Source: Eubacterium sp. CAG:180
Lineage (GTDB): Bacteria; Bacillota; Clostridia; Oscillospirales; Acutalibacteraceae
Length of the DNA: 32,284 nt
Direction: 5' to 3'
Assembly (NCBI GenBank): GCA_000432435.1
Contig: HF993120.1
Location: forward strand, 1 to 32,284
The first letter of the stretch is position 1, and the number at the start of each line of letters is the position of its first letter. Below are positions 24,594 through 32,284 of this stretch, one piece after another. The notes under the pieces are model-generated. The model searched no databases. It was given only the letters and a program-made list of their open reading frames with translations, and was not told the DNA's origin. Both the position numbers and the translations under genes were made by a program.

Positions 24594-26267
24594 TTATTCG
24601 ACGGACGAAATGAAGTAGTAAACCGGCTGACCGCCGTTAATGACATTTACCTCAACATTGGGGAAACGCTCCTGAAGCCGCGCCGAAAGGACATTTGCCG
24701 AGTTTTCGTCGGCGTCCTCACCGTAAAACACGGTTATAAGCGAGCCGCCGAATTTTTTGACAAGACGGCGTGTAACTCTGTATGCGGCGTTTACAAGGTC
24801 ATCCTCCACAAGGGTTATTTTGCCGTCCTCCATGCCGAGGTACTGACCCTCCTTGATTTTTTGTCCGCCGAACACGCTGTCACGTGCGGCAAACGTGACC
24901 TGAGCCGTATGAACGCTCTCGGCTGCCTTCGCCATATTCAAATGGTTTTCCTTGCTTGAAAGGCTCTCGTCAAAATTGAGCATTGCGGTAATGCCTTGCG
25001 GAACAGTCTTTGTTGCGACAACACTGACGCCCCTGTCAGCAAGATTTACGGTTTGCTCCGCCGCCATTATAATATTTTTATTGTTCGGCAAAACAAAAAC
25101 GTGCTTTGCCGGAGTTGACTCAACGGCATTTAAAATATCATCAGTACTCGGATTCATGGTCTGACCGCCCGAAACAACTACATCACAGCCAAGCTCCTTA
25201 AAGAGCTCTGCCATACCGTCACCTGCCGCAACTGCGACAAAGCCGTAATCTTTGGTCGGCTGTACTCTATTGATTTCGGTGTCACGACTTAAATTTTCTT
25301 CTTTGTTGTCCTTTTTGGCATCCATACCGACATCGGCATTCGCGTGCTGATAACGCATATTGTCTATTTTTATATTTATGAGCTGACCTATTTTGAGAGC
25401 GGCCTGAATTACATTGCCGGGTTCGTTTGAATGGACATGAACCTTTACTATATCGTCATCGTCAACCACAACAACGCAGTCGCCTATCGACTCAAGATAT
25501 GCCTTTAATTTGAGCGGTGTGCTCTCCGGATTTTTCGATTTGGTTATGAGGAACTCGCTGCAATAACCGTATTTGATGTCTCCCGAAGCCGCCGCCACGA
25601 CGGATTTGCTTTCCTCGGCATTGCTCTTTGCGGGCGAGGCATCGTCATTGCTTTCTATAAACTTGCCCTCGTTTATATAGCCTCTGATACCGTCGAGTAT
25701 ATAGAGAAATCCCTGGCCGCCGGCATCTACCACGCCTGCCTCTTTGAGAACGGGCAAAAGCTCAGGTGTTTCGGCAAGAGCCTCCTGCGCCGCGCGGTAA
25801 GCCTCGTCGAGAACAGCACCGCAGTCATCTGAGGCGAGTGCCTCCGCCGCTGCCGCCGCCTTGCGTACAACGGTTAAAATAGTACCCTCGGTGGGCTTCA
25901 TAACAGCCTTATAAGCCGACTCTTTGCCGAGAGTGAGAGCTGCGGCAAGGTCTTTGCCGCCTACCTCCTTTTTACCCTTGAAGCCGTTTGAAATACCTCT
26001 GAAAACGAGCGATAATATAACGCCGGAATTTCCTCGCGCGCCTCTCAAAAGAGCTGCGGCGGTTTTGGCCGCGACGATACTCAAATCCTCGTCATCGCTT
26101 ACCACCTGAAGCTCCCTGACTGCCGCCGAGGAGGTCATTGACATATTTGTTCCGGTATCGCCGTCCGGTACCGGAAATACGTTGAGCGCGTCAACGTCCT
26201 TTCTGTGATTCAGTATATTGTTAGCGCCGGAAATGAAAGCGCGTTTAAACTGCTTACCTGTTAACAA
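24594..26267 (-). CDS. fakA: Fatty acid kinase subunit A (DAK2/YloV)
   Basis: FakA transfers phosphate from ATP to fatty acid held by a FakB protein, feeding acyl-phosphate into phospholipid synthesis. The 557-residue product has the N-terminal DhaL-like nucleotide domain with NVFPVPDGDTGTNM (Asp residues bind Mg) and RGARGNSGVIL, and the middle and C-terminal domains typical of YloV. The start is TTG 26267, with GGAG ten bases upstream; no ATG exists before the motif in frame. It lies 16 bp after yloU. No FakB is in the window. Confidence 0.92.
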   Translation of the reverse strand: MLTGKQFKRAFISGANNILNHRKDVDALNVFPVPDGDTGTNMSMTSSAAVRELQVVSDDEDLSIVAAKTAAALLRGARGNSGVILSLVFRGISNGFKGKKEVGGKDLAAALTLGKESAYKAVMKPTEGTILTVVRKAAAAAEALASDDCGAVLDEAYRAAQEALAETPELLPVLKEAGVVDAGGQGFLYILDGIRGYINEGKFIESNDDASPAKSNAEESKSVVAAASGDIKYGYCSEFLITKSKNPESTPLKLKAYLESIGDCVVVVDDDDIVKVHVHSNEPGNVIQAALKIGQLINIKIDNMRYQHANADVGMDAKKDNKEENLSRDTEINRVQPTKDYGFVAVAAGDGMAELFKELGCDVVVSGGQTMNPSTDDILNAVESTPAKHVFVLPNNKNIIMAAEQTVNLADRGVSVVATKTVPQGITAMLNFDESLSSKENHLNMAKAAESVHTAQVTFAARDSVFGGQKIKEGQYLGMEDGKITLVEDDLVNAAYRVTRRLVKKFGGSLITVFYGEDADENSANVLSARLQERFPNVEVNVINGGQPVYYFISSVE

Positions 26268-26283
26268 AACTTGTACACTCCTA

Positions 26284-26637
26284 TTATTCTTTCATTCCGT
26301 CAACAAACACATTGACTTTTTTCACGCCGAGACCCGTTGACTGCTCGACGGTATATCTGACCTTGTTTGTTATGGAATCCACTATGGTTCCGATATTAAC
26401 GCCGTAAGTCACGATTATGTGAAGATCTATTATTAAATCGCCGCCGTCGGCACGCACGCCGACGCCCTTATCCGGATAATTCTTACGTTTAAAAAGAAGC
26501 GACCGAAGCCCCTGTGACGCGCCGCTGTTAGCCATACCCGCAACGCCGAAGCACGAGGTTACGGTTTGACCGATAAGCTCCGAAAAATAATGCTGATGTA
26601 TCTCAATAACGCCGAGATAATTTTCAATTTTAATCAT
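26284..26637 (-). CDS. yloU: Asp23/Gls24 family protein YloU
   Basis: This is a 117-residue Asp23-family protein. The N-terminus MIKIENYLGVIEIHQ, the VAGMANSG loop and the C-terminal TVEQSTGLGVKKVNVFVDG match YloU. Proteins of this family lie next to fakA and sit near the membrane; their exact role is not fixed. ATG 26637 is chosen by homology, but it has no SD at normal distance: AAAGGAG is 31 bases upstream with a hairpin between. An in-frame TTG (26664) only four bases from that SD would add nine residues not found in the family. It is the first gene of yloU-fakA-recG. Confidence 0.88.
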   Translation of the reverse strand: MIKIENYLGVIEIHQHYFSELIGQTVTSCFGVAGMANSGASQGLRSLLFKRKNYPDKGVGVRADGGDLIIDLHIIVTYGVNIGTIVDSITNKVRYTVEQSTGLGVKKVNVFVDGMKE

Positions 26638-26647
26638 ACATCGGTTT

Positions 26648-26675
26648 ATATTGCAAAAGCGCAATATTCTCCTTT
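26648..26675 (-). promoter_or_regulatory. SD followed by a hairpin before yloU
   Basis: AAAGGAG (26669-26675) is followed on the minus strand by ATATTGC-GCTTTT-GCAATAT, a 7-bp stem (26661-26667 with 26648-26654), then ATG 26637. Folding the hairpin would bring the SD to about 11 bases from the ATG. Confidence 0.5.
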
Positions 26676-26689
26676 CCTGTGATGTTGTT

Positions 26690-26718
26690 ATTATATACCA
26701 TAAACCGCACAAATACAA
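26690..26718 (-). promoter_or_regulatory. Promoter of yloU-fakA-recG
   Basis: On the minus strand, -35 TTGTAT (26713-26718) and -10 TATAAT (26690-26695) have a 17-bp spacer. The -35 lies inside a 14-bp palindrome (26713-26726). Confidence 0.75.
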
Positions 26719-26726
26719 TATTGTAT
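26713..26726. repeat. 14-bp palindrome over the yloU -35
   Basis: ATACAATATTGTAT is a perfect palindrome 12 bp after the stop of the binding-protein gene. It overlaps the -35 hexamer of the yloU promoter, so a protein bound there would block transcription. No regulator is known. Confidence 0.4.
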
Positions 26727-26738
26727 CCGAACGGCGGC

Positions 26739-28262
26739 TCAGCTTAAGCTCCAGCGGCAAATCCCCGCATAGAGATGGTCGGAGGAATACGAGAAATCCG
26801 GCTTTAGGCCCTTTTTATACGCCGCAAGGCCGCTCCTGTAACAAACGGGAACAAACGGCATATCGTTTAAGAAGCTGTCAAGGAACTCTGAAAGCCCTAT
26901 GCTACCCTCGCAAAAGGCTTCGTAATCGGTAACCGCACGCAACGAGAAATCTATACCCTTTGACGCAGACCCCTTTTCCGAAAAGAACGGGCGCAAATCA
27001 AGATTTTCGGTAAGCTTGATTTCTCCTAAATACAGGTCAAAATCACCGGAAGCGATTTTCTGGTTGTATTTATCAAGCGGAACGGCATCAAATGTCACGG
27101 AAAAGCCTATGCTTCTGAGGCTTTCGGCTATGCTGTTCGCCGCCGCCGCGCGGAAGCTGTTTTCGCTGTTCACAAGAAGAGACACCTTAAGGTTCTGTGA
27201 GCCGTTTGTAAGAGAACCGTCCTTTGCATATTTATTATATCCTGTTTTTGTCAGTATGGACTTTGCCTTGTCGACATTTGCACTCTCGGCGAAATTGATG
27301 TTTGTAATTCCCGAAAGTTCTGAAAACGCAGGATTGAACAGAAGCGGAGCTGCTGTTGCATAGCCCTGATACGACGACGAAGCAATGTCTTTTTTATCTA
27401 TTGCATAATATATTGCGGTTCTGACGGCGGACGATGAAAGAACGTCCTTTGAGTCGTTAATACCGAGAAAAACAAGGTTGTTCATATTGACCGTACTGCT
27501 GTCAACGGAGACATGGCGGTAAACGCTGTCGCTCATATCCTTGAAGAGAAAGTTCACATTGCCTATTTCGAGAGCATTTTCGGCATAGGTGAAATTTTCT
27601 ATTTCATAAAGCTTTATCTCGGGTATATTTACGCTGCCGCCGTAATTTTCATTCTTGGAAAACACCCCGTCGCTGTACACATAAGGGCCGCTGCCTATCG
27701 GTATATTTTCCGTCTTATCGGCTGTACCGTTTTTTACAACGGGAAAACTGAGTGCATTCAGCACATACGGGTCCGGTGAAGAGAGCGTAAACGTAACAGC
27801 TCCGCCGGACGCCTTTGCCGACTGAATATTTGACAGCAGCTGCCCGTAGCGCGACGACGCCTTTGCTTTATTGAACGAATATACGACGTCCTGCGGCGAA
27901 ACGGATGAACCGTCCGAAAAGCGCGCACCTGAGAGTGTAACGGTAACCGAAGTTCCGCTAATATCACCCTTTTCGGCTATCACATTTTCGGGCGTATAGT
28001 CTGCCTTGACCTTAAAAAGCGGGTCGTAGGCTAAATCCGTAAGGCTTATATTTTCCGTGCCGACGGCAAAAAAAGGATTCAGCGAATCATTATTGGAATA
28101 CGGCAAAACAAGGTCGTTTGCCGATGAGGCGGTGCTGTCGCCCGAGGCGGCAGAGCCGGTCTGCTCATCCGAGCCGCCGTTGCCGTTATCCTTGCGGCAG
28201 GCCGAAAAAATACATACCGCAGAAAGCAAAAGGCATATTGCAGAAAATATTTTCTTTTTCAC
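26739..28262 (-). CDS. Oligopeptide-type ABC transporter binding lipoprotein (orphan)
   Basis: This 507-residue solute-binding lipoprotein is of the family 5 (OppA/DppA) type. The lipobox is IFSAC (Cys22), followed by a Ser/Gly-rich linker. The body reads like SBP_bac_5: DLAYDPLFKVKADYTPENV near the start, FSDGSSVSPQDVVYSFNKA, AVRTAIYYAIDKKDIA, and KAKSILTKTGYNKYAKDG. The ligand is probably a peptide, but nickel or sugars are possible in this family. The start is GTG 28262, with AAAGGAGA eight bases upstream. It follows ymdB after 15 bp; no permease or ATPase gene adjoins it, which is unusual. It ends just before the yloU promoter. Confidence 0.85.
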   Translation of the reverse strand: MKKKIFSAICLLLSAVCIFSACRKDNGNGGSDEQTGSAASGDSTASSANDLVLPYSNNDSLNPFFAVGTENISLTDLAYDPLFKVKADYTPENVIAEKGDISGTSVTVTLSGARFSDGSSVSPQDVVYSFNKAKASSRYGQLLSNIQSAKASGGAVTFTLSSPDPYVLNALSFPVVKNGTADKTENIPIGSGPYVYSDGVFSKNENYGGSVNIPEIKLYEIENFTYAENALEIGNVNFLFKDMSDSVYRHVSVDSSTVNMNNLVFLGINDSKDVLSSSAVRTAIYYAIDKKDIASSSYQGYATAAPLLFNPAFSELSGITNINFAESANVDKAKSILTKTGYNKYAKDGSLTNGSQNLKVSLLVNSENSFRAAAANSIAESLRSIGFSVTFDAVPLDKYNQKIASGDFDLYLGEIKLTENLDLRPFFSEKGSASKGIDFSLRAVTDYEAFCEGSIGLSEFLDSFLNDMPFVPVCYRSGLAAYKKGLKPDFSYSSDHLYAGICRWSLS

Positions 28263-28277
28263 TGTCGCACTCTCCTT

Positions 28278-29060
28278 TTAAAGCGATATTCTCTGAATCC
28301 GAACGGTTTTTGCCGTGTCACGGCTTACGGTGAATATAACACCGTCAAGCTCGGCTTCACCGTCGGGATTTTGAAAGCGCACCGGCAAATTGGTTTTCAT
28401 CTTTTCTATCGCAAGCTCGGGGGTAACGCCCAATACGGACATTTTAGGCCCGGTCATGCCTACATCGGTTATATATCCCGTACCGTGCGGCAATATTTGC
28501 TCGTCTGCCGTGGGCACATGGGTGTGAGTTCCAAACACAGCCGAAGCCCTTCCGTCAAGATAAAAGCCCATAGCGCGCTTTTCGGCAGTCGCCTCTGCAT
28601 GGAAATCGACAATTATTATATCGGTTTCTCTTTTCAGCTTCTCCAATACACGGTCTATACATATAAAGGGATTTTCGAGCGGCTCCATAAACACCGTGCC
28701 GCAGAGATTTACCACGCCTACCCTGTATGCGCCCCTGTCAACTATCGTATAGCCTCTGCCGGGAGCCTCTTTTCCGTAGTTTGCTGGCCTTAAAAGAAAC
28801 TCGTTTCTCTCAAGCTCGTCATATATTTCACGACGTCTGAAGGTGTGGTTGCCGCCGGTTACAACATCCGCGCCGCTCGTAAAAATATCATCGGCGGACA
28901 TCGGCAATATGCCGTTCCCGACAGCGGAATTTTCGCCGTTTACAACCGTCACGTCTATATTATTTTCTCTTTTAAATTTCGGTAAACAATTCCTCAGCTT
29001 TTCGCAGCCCGATGCCGATACGACATCGCCCACGGCGAGGATGTTTATTGTATTTGACAT
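28278..29060 (-). CDS. ymdB: YmdB-type metallophosphodiesterase
   Basis: This 260-residue phosphodiesterase of the YmdB family is known from Bacillus as a 2',3'- or 3',5'-cyclic nucleotide phosphodiesterase affecting biofilm and late-stage gene expression. Metal-binding motifs are visible: GDVV (Asp12), NGEN (Asn41-Asn44), GGNHTF (Asn71, His72), DFHAEATAEK and FGTHTHVPTAD. The length is typical. ATG 29060 has only a weak SD. It follows rny (29147) after 86 bp with an intercistronic stem-loop, the same gene order as rny-ymdB in Bacillus. Confidence 0.93.
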   Translation of the reverse strand: MSNTINILAVGDVVSASGCEKLRNCLPKFKRENNIDVTVVNGENSAVGNGILPMSADDIFTSGADVVTGGNHTFRRREIYDELERNEFLLRPANYGKEAPGRGYTIVDRGAYRVGVVNLCGTVFMEPLENPFICIDRVLEKLKRETDIIIVDFHAEATAEKRAMGFYLDGRASAVFGTHTHVPTADEQILPHGTGYITDVGMTGPKMSVLGVTPELAIEKMKTNLPVRFQNPDGEAELDGVIFTVSRDTAKTVRIQRISL

Positions 29061-29093
29061 AATGCACCGTTTCTGTTTGTTTTTTCGAAAAGC

Positions 29094-29142
29094 TAAGCCC
29101 CGATAACACTCAAAGTTTTTCTCTTTAAGGCATCAGGGCTTA
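29094..29142 (-). other. Two-stem hairpin between rny and ymdB
   Basis: On the minus strand TAAGCCCTGAT (29132-29142) pairs with ATCGGGGCTTA (29094-29104), 11 pairs with one G-U. Inside the loop a second stem pairs CTTAAAG (29123-29129) with CTTTGAG (29109-29115), 7 pairs with one G-U. CTTTTCG follows, so the U-tract is poor. It could be an attenuator, an mRNA-processing site or a stabiliser. Confidence 0.6.
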
Positions 29143-29146
29143 AAAA

Positions 29147-30703
29147 TTATTTCGCGTAATCGACAGTCCTGTTTTCGCGTATGATGTTGACCTTTATCTG
29201 ACCGGGATATTCAAGCTCATCCTCAATCTTTTTGACAACTTCGCGCGCAACAAGTGCCATCTGATCGTCACTTATAACTTCGGGCTTAACCATTATGCGA
29301 ATCTCACGGCCTGCCTGAATTGCAAATGACTTCTCAACGCCCTCAAACGACGTTGCTATTTCTTCGAGTTTTTCAAGACGCTTGATGTAGTTCTGAACAT
29401 TTTCGCGTCTTGCGCCGGGTCTTGCGGCTGAAATTGCGTCCGCCGCCTGAACGAGACAAGCAACAACCGTCTTTGCCTCCACGTCGCCGTGGTGAGCCTG
29501 AATTGCATGTACTACATTCTCGTTTTCCTTATATTTCCTTGCGTATTCAACGCCCAAATCGACATGAGAGCCTTCAAATTCACGGTCAAGCGCCTTGCCT
29601 ATATCGTGAAGAAGTCCCGCTCTTTTAGCCGTTTTAACATCGGCACCGAGCTCTGCCGCCATAAGCCCCGCTATGTAGGAAACCTCAAGCGAATGATTAA
29701 GCACATTCTGGCCGTAGCTTGTGCGGTATTTTAATTTTCCGAGTATCTTGACAAGCTCCGGATGTATGCCGTTTACACCTGCGTCAACTACTGCGCGTTC
29801 ACCGGTCTGACGTATGGTCTGCTCAACCTCGCGCTTTGATTTTTCGTACATCTCCTCAATGCGTGCGGGATGTATTCTGCCGTCGGAAATAAGCTTTTCG
29901 ATAGTAAGTCTTGCTATTTCGCGACGAACCGGTTCAAAACTTGAAACGGTTATGGCTTCCGGTGTGTCGTCGATTATAAGGTCAACACCGGTTATTGTTT
30001 CGAGTGTGCGTATGTTTCTGCCCTCGCGGCCGATTATACGGCCCTTCATCTCGTCATTGGGAAGAGTAACCACCGAAACCGTGGCTTCTGCAGCCTGATC
30101 GGCGGCACAGCGCTGTATTGCGGTAGAGATTATCTCACGCGCAAGAGCGTCCTGCTCATCCTTGGTTCTCTGCTCAAAGTCCATAATTTTAACGGCCTTG
30201 TCGTGAGTGAGCTCCTCATCGAGATTTTGCAAAAGCAAGGTCTTAGCCTGTTCCTTTGTATAGCCCGAAATTTTTTCGAGCATATCGAACTGGCTCTTTT
30301 TGATTTTTTCAACCTCTTCGAGTTTTTTATCGGCTGTTTTGACCTTTTCGTTTAAAGCTTCTTCTTTTGCTTCAAGAGCCTCTGTCTTTTTATCGAGAGA
30401 CTCCTCTTTTTGAATTATTCTGCGTTCCTGCCGCTGAACCTCCGCTCTGCGCTCTCTGTTTTCCTTTTCAGCCTCGGATCTCAACGAATGGATTTCGTCC
30501 TTTGCTTCCAAAATCGCTTCTCTCTTTTTATTTTCCGCTGTCTGAACAGCCTGATTTACGATTCTGGTAGCTTCCTCCGTAGCCGAGCCTATGGCAGACT
30601 CCGCCACCTTTTTACGGTGTACCTCGCCGAGTACAAATCCGACGACTCCGAAAACAACTGCAGCTGCGACTGCGGCTATTATAGCTATCGTTACAGGATT
30701 CAA
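29147..30703 (-). CDS. rny: Ribonuclease Y
   Basis: RNase Y is the membrane-anchored endoribonuclease that starts bulk mRNA decay in Bacillota. The 518-residue product has an N-terminal membrane helix (about 4-27), a long charged coiled coil (about 35-190), a KH domain (KGRIIGREGRNIRTLETITG) and an HD domain (LNHSLEVSYIAGLMA, LLHDIGKALDRE). The longest ORF reads to 30814, but TTG 30703 (LNPVTIAII) is chosen because AAAGGAGGTG lies nine bases upstream and the length then matches the family. It is the first gene of rny-ymdB and has its own promoter. Confidence 0.96.
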   Translation of the reverse strand: MNPVTIAIIAAVAAAVVFGVVGFVLGEVHRKKVAESAIGSATEEATRIVNQAVQTAENKKREAILEAKDEIHSLRSEAEKENRERRAEVQRQERRIIQKEESLDKKTEALEAKEEALNEKVKTADKKLEEVEKIKKSQFDMLEKISGYTKEQAKTLLLQNLDEELTHDKAVKIMDFEQRTKDEQDALAREIISTAIQRCAADQAAEATVSVVTLPNDEMKGRIIGREGRNIRTLETITGVDLIIDDTPEAITVSSFEPVRREIARLTIEKLISDGRIHPARIEEMYEKSKREVEQTIRQTGERAVVDAGVNGIHPELVKILGKLKYRTSYGQNVLNHSLEVSYIAGLMAAELGADVKTAKRAGLLHDIGKALDREFEGSHVDLGVEYARKYKENENVVHAIQAHHGDVEAKTVVACLVQAADAISAARPGARRENVQNYIKRLEKLEEIATSFEGVEKSFAIQAGREIRIMVKPEVISDDQMALVAREVVKKIEDELEYPGQIKVNIIRENRTVDYAK

Positions 30704-30712
30704 AAAGTTCTG

Positions 30713-30722
30713 CACCTCCTTT
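30713..30722 (-). promoter_or_regulatory. RBS that sets the TTG start of rny
   Basis: AAAGGAGGTG on the minus strand lies nine bases before TTG 30703. It is a near-perfect SD and rules out the longer reading to 30814. Confidence 0.85.
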
Positions 30723-30834
30723 TGGTTTTTAGTTTTCCGATTATCATGCTTGAAAATAAGAAAATTTATTGGTTTTTGACAGTGTAACGGTATCATTTGT
30801 AATACTGTTCGCATTTTAATACACTATCTAAGAT

Positions 30835-30863
30835 ATTTTATATCTTTTTATATAATAAGTCAA
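30835..30863 (-). promoter_or_regulatory. Promoter of rny-ymdB
   Basis: On the minus strand, -35 TTGACT (30858-30863) and -10 TAAAAT (30835-30840) have a 17-bp spacer. The -10 is covered by an inverted repeat AAGATA-TAAAA-TATCTT. The leader to the TTG start is about 125 bases and holds no recognisable gene. Confidence 0.75.
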
Positions 30864-30909
30864 GAAAAAGCGGACCGTTAGGCACAAAAACTGTCGATAT
30901 ATAAGATAC

Positions 30910-30950
30910 AAAAGACGCGCCGCAAATGCTCACAGCCGTTGCGACGCGCC
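30910..30950 (-). terminator. Terminator after potD
   Basis: On the minus strand GGCGCGTCGCAA (30939-30950) pairs with TTGCGGCGCGTC (30914-30925), 12 pairs including two G-U, followed by TTTTG. It lies 41 bp after the potD stop. Confidence 0.85.
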
Positions 30951-30990
30951 AAACACGATTTAAAATTTTTAACGTATAGCCGAAACCGAA

Positions 30991-32103
30991 TTACGCGAGC
31001 TTGAGATCCTCCCAAAGCTTTGAAAGAAGATCAAGCGTATCCTGGTCAAGATTGTGGAAGAACTGCGTTTTCACTTCCTGCTTGGGGTAGAGCACCTCGT
31101 TATCCTTATACTCATACCTGTCATCGCTGAGAACAGCCGTAACGGGGCAGAGATAGCCGAGATAATTGGCGTTGTGGAGGGCTACCTCGGGCTCGCACAT
31201 ATAATTTATAAACAGCTCAGCAGCCTTTTTGTTTTCAGAGCTTGACGGGATGCACATTACGTCAACAAATTTATTTGTTCCCTCCTTGGGGTAAACAAAT
31301 GCAAGATCGTCATTTTCCTGCTTCATTGTGAGGTAATCTCCTGCGTAATACGGAGCCATGGCGGCTTCGCCCGCCTCCATCTTATTAAATACCTCATCCA
31401 TAACATACGACTGAATCAGCGGCTTTTGCTCCTTGAGCTTTTCCTCCGCAGCGCGCCACTCATCGGGATTCGTCGAGTTTACATCGTAGCCGAGTAGATA
31501 CTGTGCCACACCGAATGCGTCGCGTGAATTGTTGAATGTGAGAATTTCGCCGGAATATTTCGGATCCCACATAGCGCTCCAGCTGTCGGGCTTTTCGGAA
31601 ACCATGGTCGTATTATAGATAAGTCCGACCATACCGCCCGTGTAAGCTACTGTATACTCGTTGTTTTCGTCAAAGAAAAGGTTTTTGTATTCGTCGCCGA
31701 TACCCTCGTAATTGGTTATCACCGAATAGTCAAGCTTCTGTAAGAGTCCCTCGTTCTTTAAACGCTCTGCCATATAATCCGACGGAATTATAACGTCGTA
31801 ATTTACTCCGCCGCTCTTGAGCTTTGCATAAAGGTCCTCGTTACTGTCATACATATTATAGTTGACCTTTATTCCCGTGAGCTTTTCAAATTCGGAGATG
31901 ACGTCAACGCTTCCGCCCTCGCCGTCGGAAATGTACTCACCCCAGTTATATACATTTATTTCGGTACCTTTAAGCTCCTCGATATTATAATTTCCGAGAA
32001 GAGCGGCCGTATCAAGCTTTTCGGTTTTAAGCGAGCAGCCCGAAAGCATAAGTATTCCCGCAAGCAAGGTCAATGTTAATACAACAGAAATTATCTTTTT
32101 CAT
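30991..32103 (-). CDS. potD: Spermidine/putrescine-binding lipoprotein PotD
   Basis: PotD captures polyamines outside the cell for the PotABC importer. The 370-residue product has lipobox LSGC (Cys23), then EINVYNWGEYISDG and VISEFEKLTGIKVNY, typical of PotD. The pocket region YDVIIPSDYMAERL and the motif PYYAGDYLTM, and the C-terminal FINYMCEPEVALHNANYLGY, are also family features. ATG 32103 has AAAGGAAC upstream and lies 16 bp after the potC stop. It is the last gene of the pot operon. Confidence 0.95.
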   Translation of the reverse strand: MKKIISVVLTLTLLAGILMLSGCSLKTEKLDTAALLGNYNIEELKGTEINVYNWGEYISDGEGGSVDVISEFEKLTGIKVNYNMYDSNEDLYAKLKSGGVNYDVIIPSDYMAERLKNEGLLQKLDYSVITNYEGIGDEYKNLFFDENNEYTVAYTGGMVGLIYNTTMVSEKPDSWSAMWDPKYSGEILTFNNSRDAFGVAQYLLGYDVNSTNPDEWRAAEEKLKEQKPLIQSYVMDEVFNKMEAGEAAMAPYYAGDYLTMKQENDDLAFVYPKEGTNKFVDVMCIPSSSENKKAAELFINYMCEPEVALHNANYLGYLCPVTAVLSDDRYEYKDNEVLYPKQEVKTQFFHNLDQDTLDLLSKLWEDLKLA

Positions 32104-32119
32104 TTTTCACGTTCCTTTC

Positions 32120-32284
32120 TCAACCCTCTGAGCCTTTGGCTCTTTTACGTTCCTTCTTTTCGCTGCGCGCCTGAAGCACATTCATAAGAATCATAAGCAC
32201 AAGCACCGATACAAATATCAGCGTCGATAACGCATACATATCGGGTTTTACCTTCTTCTTTGTCATTGAGAAAATGACTATCGG
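32120..32284 (-). CDS. potC: Polyamine ABC permease PotC, C-terminal end (partial)
   Basis: The window ends inside this gene; 54 codons and the stop are present. The visible end reads PIVIFSMTKKKVKPDMYALS, then a hydrophobic last membrane segment (TLIFVSVLVLMILMNVL) and a basic tail. This fits the C-terminus of PotC-type permeases, and it directly precedes potD. Identification rests on the short tail plus context. Confidence 0.8.
   Translation of the reverse strand, partial: PIVIFSMTKKKVKPDMYALSTLIFVSVLVLMILMNVLQARSEKKERKRAKGSEG

Overview
The window looks like ordinary chromosome from a low-to-mid GC Bacillota, most likely a Clostridia member of the Oscillospiraceae/Ruminococcaceae type. The reasons are the spore-cortex-lytic (SleB-like) hydrolase, RNase Y followed by YmdB, the yloU-fakA-recG block, GatCAB with no GlnRS in view, T-box and TPP riboswitches, strong SD sequences with several TTG starts, and lipobox-type lipoproteins. 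The genus is inference. There are no transposases, phage genes or CRISPR arrays.

Layout. 1-210 (-): two tandem consensus sigma-A promoters and the start of an rRNA-operon-type leader that runs off the left edge. 376-1807: an SleB-like hydrolase (+) convergent with a CAP-domain lipoprotein (-). 1911-3955 (-): a coupled pair of unrecognised membrane proteins, one with a zinc ribbon, one membrane segment and TPR-like helices. 4131-7440 (-): leuA-leuB under a leucine T-box. 7448-8355 (-): thiT, a thiamine ECF transporter S component, under a TPP riboswitch. 8431-8945 (-): tRNA genes Val-Asp-Phe-Gly, then a terminator, then Cys. 9252-11168 (+): yerC-like regulator, SAM methyltransferase, hslO. 11255-14629 (-): a three-gene envelope operon (beta-propeller lipoprotein, DUF2238-like membrane protein, PrsA/SurA-like lipoprotein). 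14875-20685 (+): aspS-gatC-gatA-gatB and a Cof-type HAD phosphatase. 20752-30703 (-): a long co-directional run of rny, ymdB, an oligopeptide-type binding protein, yloU, fakA, recG and a LysM-G5-M23 peptidase. 30991-32284 (-): potD and the 3' end of potC.

How the genes work together. AspS, probably non-discriminating, and GatCAB form one transcription unit for Asp-tRNA(Asn)/Glu-tRNA(Gln) amidation. The leu and thiamine genes are each controlled by RNA elements whose switching helices can be read directly in the sequence. The SleB-like, CAP, M23 and propeller-lipoprotein genes are all envelope functions.

Several starts were moved from the longest ORF to an SD-supported site, often TTG or GTG. 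Nothing here is a clearly new defence or mobile system. The least explained parts are the zinc-ribbon/TPR membrane pair at 1911-4043, the envelope operon at 11255-14717, and several unassigned inverted repeats next to promoters.
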